Shown here one piece after another: positions 59,728 through 64,000 of a stretch of DNA of 64,000 bases (within the stretch, counting starts at the first letter, position 1; each line of letters opens with the position of its first letter). The stretch is from Actinoplanes missouriensis 431 (GTDB taxonomy: Bacteria > Actinomycetota > Actinomycetes > Mycobacteriales > Micromonosporaceae), in contig NC_017093.1 of the NCBI RefSeq assembly GCF_000284295.1, positions 7,440,001 through 7,504,000 of the forward strand. Direction: 5' to 3'. The position numbers and the translations under genes are program-made. The notes below the pieces were generated by a model, which made no database searches, had not been told where the DNA came from, and worked only from the letters and a program-made list of their open reading frames with translations.

Positions 59728-60519
59728 ATGGCCGGTTATGAATGGATCAGCTTTACGACCGATTACGGCACGTTCGACGGTTTCGTCGCGGCCTGCCATG
59801 GCTCGATCGCACGGGTCGCTCCGCAGGCCCGAGTGATCGACGTCACCCACCACGTACCGCCGGCCGATGTCACCCGGGGTGCGGCGGTGCTGGCGCAGAC
59901 CGCCCCCTACCTGCCGCCGTCGGTGCACCTCGCGGTCGTCGACCCGGGCGTCGGCACGGCCCGCCGGGGCATCGTGCTGACCACGCCGAACGGCCTGCTC
60001 GTCGGCCCCGACAACGGCCTGCTGATCTGGGCCGCCGAGGCGCTCGGCGGGATCGAGTCCGCGCACGAGCTGAGCAACAAGGACTGGACGCTCGGCGACG
60101 TCTCGCGCACCTTCCACGGCCGTGACCTCTTCGCGCCGGCCGCGGCCCGGCTGGCGGCGGGCGCGCCTGCCGCGGATGCCGGGCCGTCCGTGGCAACCCC
60201 CGATCTGGTACGCCTTCCGGACCCTGTCGTGACGATCGGGGACGGCTGGATCGAGGCCGAGGTGCTGACCGTCGACCGGTTCGGCAACGTGCAGCTGGCG
60301 GCCGGCGGATCGATGCTGTCCGGCCTGGGACCGGAACTCACCCTGAACGGCAACGTGCGGGCACGGCGCGGCACGACGTTCGCCGACGTGAACGCCGGTG
60401 AGCTGCTGGTCTTCGCGGACTCCGCGGACCGGGTGGCGATCGCGGTGAACAACGGCCGCGCGGTCGTGGTCCTGTCGGTCCGCCCCGGCGACATGATCCG
60501 CATCGCCGAGCGCCGATAG
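59728..60519 (+). CDS. S-adenosyl-L-methionine hydrolase (adenosine-forming), DUF62 family
   Basis: A 263-aa enzyme of the SAM hydroxide adenosyltransferase family, relatives of fluorinase and chlorinase. The conserved triad is Asp72 (VVDPGVGTARRG), Arg79 and His130 (RTFHGRDLFAPAAARLA), the same spacing as in characterised hydrolases. TTDYGTFDGFV at the N-terminus and the C-terminal beta-barrel (VLTVDRFGNVQLA) also fit. The long insert specific to fluorinases is not evident, so hydrolysis of SAM to adenosine and methionine is expected. The ribosome-binding site is weak. Its biological role is generally unclear. Converges with a GNAT gene 27 nt away. Confidence 0.9.
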   Translation: MAGYEWISFTTDYGTFDGFVAACHGSIARVAPQARVIDVTHHVPPADVTRGAAVLAQTAPYLPPSVHLAVVDPGVGTARRGIVLTTPNGLLVGPDNGLLIWAAEALGGIESAHELSNKDWTLGDVSRTFHGRDLFAPAAARLAAGAPAADAGPSVATPDLVRLPDPVVTIGDGWIEAEVLTVDRFGNVQLAAGGSMLSGLGPELTLNGNVRARRGTTFADVNAGELLVFADSADRVAIAVNNGRAVVVLSVRPGDMIRIAERR

Positions 60520-60546
60520 GGGCCGCAGGACAACACGGCGACCGGG

Positions 60547-61284
60547 TCAGATGCGGTGGTGGATCCAGACATTGGGCTCCACGTAGGCGGCGTGGTCCTG
60601 GGCCACGTCGCAATGGACCGGTGACAGCGCCCCCGGCACCTCCACCGGGCCGGTCGTGTCGAACGGCAGGCCGGTCCACGACCGCCACTGCTCCAGCGTC
60701 CCGCCGTAGACCATGCTCAGGTGCGCCACGTTGACGATCCGGCCGCCGGCACGCACGTGGACCCGCAGCCACGGGTCCACCGGGAGGCCGTCGGGACGCT
60801 GCTCATAGGCGTACACGTCAATGGGTTTGGTGATCTGAGCGGTCTTGCCGCTCGGCCGGACCGGCGCGATCAGGTCGGTGAATCCCAGCCGGGCCACGTT
60901 GTCGCGCATGGCGCTCAGCATGACGCCGGAGAGGCCGCTGCCGCGCAGGTCCGGGCGGATCATGATTTCCAGGGCGGAGACGATCGTCGGCTTGGTGCCG
61001 GCGAGGCGGTCGAGGGCTGCGGTGCGGATCGCCCAGTCCCAGCCGGTCTCCGGGAGCCCGTCGGCGATGTCGCCGGTGAAGGAGAGCGGCACCGCGTGTG
61101 CCTTCGCGACCGCGCGGCCGGTCTTCCGGTCCACCGCGAGCAGCGTGAACTCCGGCCAGAACTCCTCGAAGTGACGGTAGTAGAAGACGCCTGTCGGGTC
61201 TTTCGACATGAACACCGGCCAGCCGCCCTCGAGTTCGTCGAAGAGCGCGGTGCGGCCGGCGAGCGGGGCGATGTCCAAGTCCAT
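60547..61284 (-). CDS. GNAT-family N-acetyltransferase-like protein
   Basis: A 245-aa protein of the GNAT superfamily of unknown substrate. The acetyl-CoA-binding segment is SALEIMIRPDLRGSGLSGVMLSAMRDNVARLGF (about 105-137). The flanks include an N-terminal PTGVFYYRHFEEFWPEFTLLAVD and a C-terminal DPWLRVHVRAGGRIVNVA segment. Members of this group occur widely in actinobacteria without an assigned role. The ATG at 61284 lies 10 bp from a 3 x 37-bp tandem repeat that fills the divergent space to nei2. Promoters for both genes must lie in or next to the repeat. Confidence 0.8.
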   Translation of the reverse strand: MDLDIAPLAGRTALFDELEGGWPVFMSKDPTGVFYYRHFEEFWPEFTLLAVDRKTGRAVAKAHAVPLSFTGDIADGLPETGWDWAIRTAALDRLAGTKPTIVSALEIMIRPDLRGSGLSGVMLSAMRDNVARLGFTDLIAPVRPSGKTAQITKPIDVYAYEQRPDGLPVDPWLRVHVRAGGRIVNVAHLSMVYGGTLEQWRSWTGLPFDTTGPVEVPGALSPVHCDVAQDHAAYVEPNVWIHHRI

Positions 61285-61293
61285 GCGCGCCAG

Positions 61294-61404
61294 GATGTCA
61301 GCGCGCGGCCGCCGGGAAAACCGATTAAGAGATGTCAGCGCGCGGCCGCCGGGAAAACCGATTAAGAGATGTCAGCGCGCGGCCGCCGGGAGAACCGATT
61401 AAGA
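61294..61404. repeat. Three 37-bp tandem repeats between divergent genes
   Basis: Three contiguous 37-bp units begin at 61294, 61331 and 61368, each starting GATGTCAGCGCGCGG and ending AACCGATTAAGA. The first two are identical and the third has one substitution. They fill almost the whole 128-bp space between the GNAT and nei2 starts. There are no spacers, so it is not a CRISPR array. Confidence 0.95.
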
Positions 61405-61412
61405 ATGGAGGC

Positions 61413-62207
61413 ATGCCGGAAGGGGACACCGTTTGGAACACCGCCCGCGTGCTGGAGAAGGCGCTCAGCGGTGACGTGCTGACCGGGTCGGACTTCCGGG
61501 TGCCGCGGCTGGCGACCACCGACCTGACCGGGTGGACCGTGGCCGAGTCGGCTAGCCGCGGGAAGCACCTGCTGCTACGCCTCACGAAAGGCACCACACG
61601 AATGACCCTCCACTCGCATCTGCGGATGGAGGGGGCCTGGCGTGCCTATGCGCCCGGGGAGCGCTGGACGGCCCGGCCGGCGCACCTGATCCGGGTGGTG
61701 CTGCGGACCGCGCGGTCGGTGGCGGTCGGGTACCACCTGCACGAGGTGACGCTGATCCCGACCGCCGAGGAGGAGAAACTGGTCGGTCATCTCGGCCCGG
61801 ACCTGCTCGGCGCCGACTGGGATCCGGCGGAGGCGGTCCGCCGGATCAGCGCGAAACCGTCGGCGTCGATCGCGGAGGCGCTGCTCGACCAGCGGAACCT
61901 GGCCGGTGTGGGCAACCTCTACAAGGCGGAGACGCTGTTCCTGCGCGGTCTCTGGCCGTGGACGCCGGTGGAGCGGGTGCAGGATCTATTGGGGACCGTC
62001 ACGATGGCGCAGAAACTGGTGGCGTCCAACCGGGGCCGGTGGACGCAGACCACGACCGGCTCGCTGCGGCGCGGGCAGACCAGCTATGTCTACGGCCGGC
62101 GGGCCCAGCCGTGCCGCCGCTGCGGCAGCGCCATCCAGAAAGCCGAGCAGGACGAGCGCGTCACTTACTGGTGTCCGCGCTGCCAGCCCGCTCCGACGGA
62201 ATCTTGA
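61413..62207 (+). CDS. nei2: Endonuclease VIII/formamidopyrimidine-DNA glycosylase family protein, Nei2-like
   Basis: Base-excision repair glycosylase/AP lyase of 264 aa. The N-terminal MPEGDTVWNTARVLEKAL supplies the catalytic Pro2 and Glu3. The helix-two-turn-helix region contains LLDQRNLAGVGNLYKAE, and the C-terminal zinc finger is CRRCGSAIQKAEQDERVTYWCPRC. It resembles actinobacterial Nei2, which removes oxidised pyrimidines. The ATG at 61413 has GGAG close upstream. It is preceded by a triple 37-bp repeat. Its last 47 nt overlap the 3' end of the convergent pspM gene. Confidence 0.93.
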   Translation: MPEGDTVWNTARVLEKALSGDVLTGSDFRVPRLATTDLTGWTVAESASRGKHLLLRLTKGTTRMTLHSHLRMEGAWRAYAPGERWTARPAHLIRVVLRTARSVAVGYHLHEVTLIPTAEEEKLVGHLGPDLLGADWDPAEAVRRISAKPSASIAEALLDQRNLAGVGNLYKAETLFLRGLWPWTPVERVQDLLGTVTMAQKLVASNRGRWTQTTTGSLRRGQTSYVYGRRAQPCRRCGSAIQKAEQDERVTYWCPRCQPAPTES

Positions 62208-62958
62208 TCTCGTTGGTCCGCAGCTCGGCCAGGCCCTCCGCGAAACCACGCAGCCGGTCGGCCGCCTCGATCAGACCGAAGTACGCCGGGTGGCGGCTGT
62301 CGGCGACCGGATGCCCGTCCTCCGCGACGTAACTCGCGGCGGCGGCGACGAGGTTCTCGTACTCCAGCACGCCCTCGGTGAACTGCTCGGCCAGACCCGC
62401 GTGCGAGCGCTCCAGCACCTCACGCCGGTCCGGGTGGCTCAGCGGGATGGCCCGCTCCACACTCGCCACCCGCTGGCCCAGCTCGCGCAGCCACTGCTCG
62501 GCGCCGGCCGCCTCGATCGCGGCCGGCTCGCCGAGCCCGGTCAGCAGGCCGCTGAGGCCCGCCATGGTCTGCGACGCGCGGTCCAGCCGGTCCCAGCTGT
62601 CGGCGATCGCGGAGCCGCGCAGCGCGTAACGGTTCTTCTGCCGGCGGACCTCCTGCAGGACCGTGCGGCCGGCCGGGATGCGCTCCAGCGCGGCCGTCAG
62701 TTTCGGCGAGCCGATCGCCGGGGGCGGCGGCGGGGGCGCGGGTGTCGCGGCGAGCTCCCGGTGGTCGCTCCAGCGGAACCAGGCGAGCACGGCCGAGCCG
62801 CCGGCGGCAGCCGCCCACGCGGCGTCGGCGATGCCGATCCCCGCGTAGGGCGTCAGGACCACCGCGGCGCCGGTGAACCCCGCCCCGAGCACGCTCCACC
62901 GGCGTGCCGCGCCGCGCAGCCGCTTGAGCCGCCGGAAATACCTGGTCCGCTCGTCCAC
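62161..62958 (-). CDS. pspM: Phage-shock envelope stress protein PspM
   Basis: A 265-aa membrane protein matching actinobacterial PspM. A basic N-terminus (RTRYFRRLKRLRGAARRW) and two membrane helices (SVLGAGFTGAAVVLTPYAGIGI and AAWAAAAGGSAVLAWFRW) come first. A Pro-rich segment and a cytoplasmic helical domain (about 85-250) with RRQKNRYALRGSAIADSWDRLDRA follow. In mycobacteria PspM works with PspA and PspN in envelope-stress control. The GTG at 62958 has GGGGAGG upstream and lies 19 nt after the pspA stop codon. The 3' end overlaps convergent nei2 by 47 nt. Confidence 0.88.
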   Translation of the reverse strand: MDERTRYFRRLKRLRGAARRWSVLGAGFTGAAVVLTPYAGIGIADAAWAAAAGGSAVLAWFRWSDHRELAATPAPPPPPPAIGSPKLTAALERIPAGRTVLQEVRRQKNRYALRGSAIADSWDRLDRASQTMAGLSGLLTGLGEPAAIEAAGAEQWLRELGQRVASVERAIPLSHPDRREVLERSHAGLAEQFTEGVLEYENLVAAAASYVAEDGHPVADSRHPAYFGLIEAADRLRGFAEGLAELRTNEIKIPSERAGSADTSK

Positions 62959-62977
62959 CCGTCAGTCCTCCCCGAAC

Positions 62978-63838
62978 TCAGCCGGCAGCGGTGGTGTCGC
63001 CCCGCTTCTGGTTCATGCTGGCGCGGATCTCGTCGAGCCGGGCCACGCTGGCCGGGTCGGCGGCCGGCGGGGTGGACTGGCCGACGGCGGGCTGCGCCGC
63101 GGTGCCACCCAGTTTCTCGCCGGCCATGCTGGCCCGGATCTGCTCCAGCCGGGACGAGCCGGCCAGGTCCAGGCTGGACTTCTGCACCTCCAGGATCCGC
63201 CCCTCGACGGAGTTGGAGGCGAGCTCGGCGCGACCCATGGCGTTCGCGTAGCGCTCCTCGATCTTGTCGCGCACCTGGTCCAGCGACGGGGTGTTGCCCG
63301 GCGCGGCGAGCTGCGACATCGACTCGAGCGATTTCGCCACGGTCTCCTGCATCTTGGCCTGCTCGAGCTGGCTCAGCAGGCGGGAGCGCTCGGCGATGCG
63401 CTGCTGCAGCACCATCGCGTTGTTCTCCACCGCCTTGCGGGCCTGGCCGGCCGCGGCGAGCGCCTGGTCGTGCAGGGTCTTGAGGTCTTCCATCGACTGC
63501 TCGCCGGAGACCAGCTGGGTCGCCAGCGTCTGCGCGGTCGCCTCGTATTTCTGGGCCTCGGCCTCGTCGCCACCGGCGCGGGCACGGTCGGCCAGCACGA
63601 GCGCCTGCCGGGCCATGCCCTGCAGTTTCTCGACCTCGGACATCTGCCGGGACAGCTTCATCTCGAGCTGCCGCTGGTTGCCGATGACGGCCGCGGCCTG
63701 CTGCACGAGCGCCTGGTGCTGTCGCTGGGCGTCCTCGATGGCCTGCTGGATCTGAACCTTCGGGTCGGCGTATTCATCGATTTTCGCGCCGAAGAGCGCC
63801 ATCATGTAATGCCAGCCCTTGACGAACGGATTCGCCAT
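62978..63838 (-). CDS. pspA: PspA/IM30 (ESCRT-III-like) membrane-maintenance protein
   Basis: A 286-aa almost wholly helical protein: N-terminal segment [38 protein letters not shown], then long coiled coils with the PspA/IM30 pattern up to about residue 215. The Gly/Ala/Pro/Gln-rich C-terminal part holds two related segments ([15 protein letters not shown] and [15 protein letters not shown]). It binds stressed membranes from the inside and forms assemblies of the ESCRT-III superfamily. The ATG at 63838 gives the family start; a GTG six codons earlier is possible. It is co-transcribed with pspM. Confidence 0.94.
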   Translation of the reverse strand: MANPFVKGWHYMMALFGAKIDEYADPKVQIQQAIEDAQRQHQALVQQAAAVIGNQRQLEMKLSRQMSEVEKLQGMARQALVLADRARAGGDEAEAQKYEATAQTLATQLVSGEQSMEDLKTLHDQALAAAGQARKAVENNAMVLQQRIAERSRLLSQLEQAKMQETVAKSLESMSQLAAPGNTPSLDQVRDKIEERYANAMGRAELASNSVEGRILEVQKSSLDLAGSSRLEQIRASMAGEKLGGTAAQPAVGQSTPPAADPASVARLDEIRASMNQKRGDTTAAG

Positions 63839-64000
63839 CTCGTGGTGTCCCCTCAAATGTCGCTCCGCCGGACGCGCTGCCTCGGCCCGGTGAGCCTCGG
63901 TGGCGCGAACCCCATCGTGTCAGCCCGACGCCAGTGACGTCACGTGTCCTACGGGGGATCTCAGGGTTCTCCCCCGGCTTCGAGGCTACGCTCCCCCGGG
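63839..64000. other. Upstream region of pspA
   Basis: Non-coding to the window edge. It contains a perfect palindrome GTGACGTCAC (63934-63943) and several GGGGGA or TCCCCC words. The pspA promoter is expected here; no complete ClgR-type site is seen. Confidence 0.35.

Noticed and set aside
61294-61404. Possible CRISPR array
   Set aside because: The 37-bp units are contiguous with no unique spacers, and no cas gene is nearby. The same reasoning applies to the 47-bp and ~30-bp arrays.
63839-64000. ClgR-type activator site before pspA
   Set aside because: Only a half-site-like GTTCGCGCC on the minus strand was found; the matching second half is absent.

Overview
The window is high-GC (about 70% or more) chromosomal DNA from an actinobacterium. 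Frequent GTG starts, 1-4 nt gene overlaps, a B12-dependent ribonucleotide reductase, an F420-type oxidoreductase and PspA/PspM point to this group. A chemotaxis operon in that setting suggests a motile, zoospore-forming member of the Micromonosporaceae such as Actinoplanes. The genus is inferred from gene content only.

Layout. 1-7811 (minus): a chemotaxis operon transcribed as a tandem-headed soluble receptor, a triple-CheW protein, CheB, a HEAT-repeat protein, CheR, CheY, then CheA, which is cut by the window edge. 8042-10310: a small hypothetical gene and dtd, with an IS701-like insertion sequence inserted exactly at the dtd stop codon. 10314-19800: spo0M, a sigma factor whose N-terminus is out of frame, a Pat-like acetyltransferase and AcuC-like deacetylase pair, a DtxR/IdeR-type repressor, a lipoprotein, a small HTH regulator with a hydrolase, and small membrane genes.

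19805-47600 is the conserved actinobacterial block nrdJ-nrdR-lexA-hflX-dapF-miaA-miaB-gluDCBA-rny-recX-recA-DUF3046. Extra genes are inserted in it: a membrane protein with a PRGPQQ tail, an ACT-malic enzyme, a GDPD phosphodiesterase, a DUF349 protein, and a threonine-dehydratase-like enzyme with a divergent LysR regulator. LexA-box-like sites lie before lexA and recA. 43674-45209 is a gene-poor stretch.

47611-64000: a UdgX-type uracil-DNA glycosylase, a MocR regulator divergent from an FMN-barrel/GNAT fusion and a LeuE-type exporter, a transmembrane Ser/Thr kinase, a full-length Lhr helicase, an LLM oxidoreductase, an SAM hydrolase, a GNAT protein, a Nei2-type glycosylase and the pspA-pspM envelope-stress pair.

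Two themes recur. DNA repair and stress genes are well represented (lexA, recA, recX, udgX, nei2, lhr, nrdR, psp). Short tandem repeats sit at gene ends or between genes: 47 bp after the gene at 25086, 18 bp in dapF and in the dehydratase, 51 bp in recX, about 30 bp after recX, and 3 x 37 bp before nei2. No tRNA, rRNA or CRISPR array was found.
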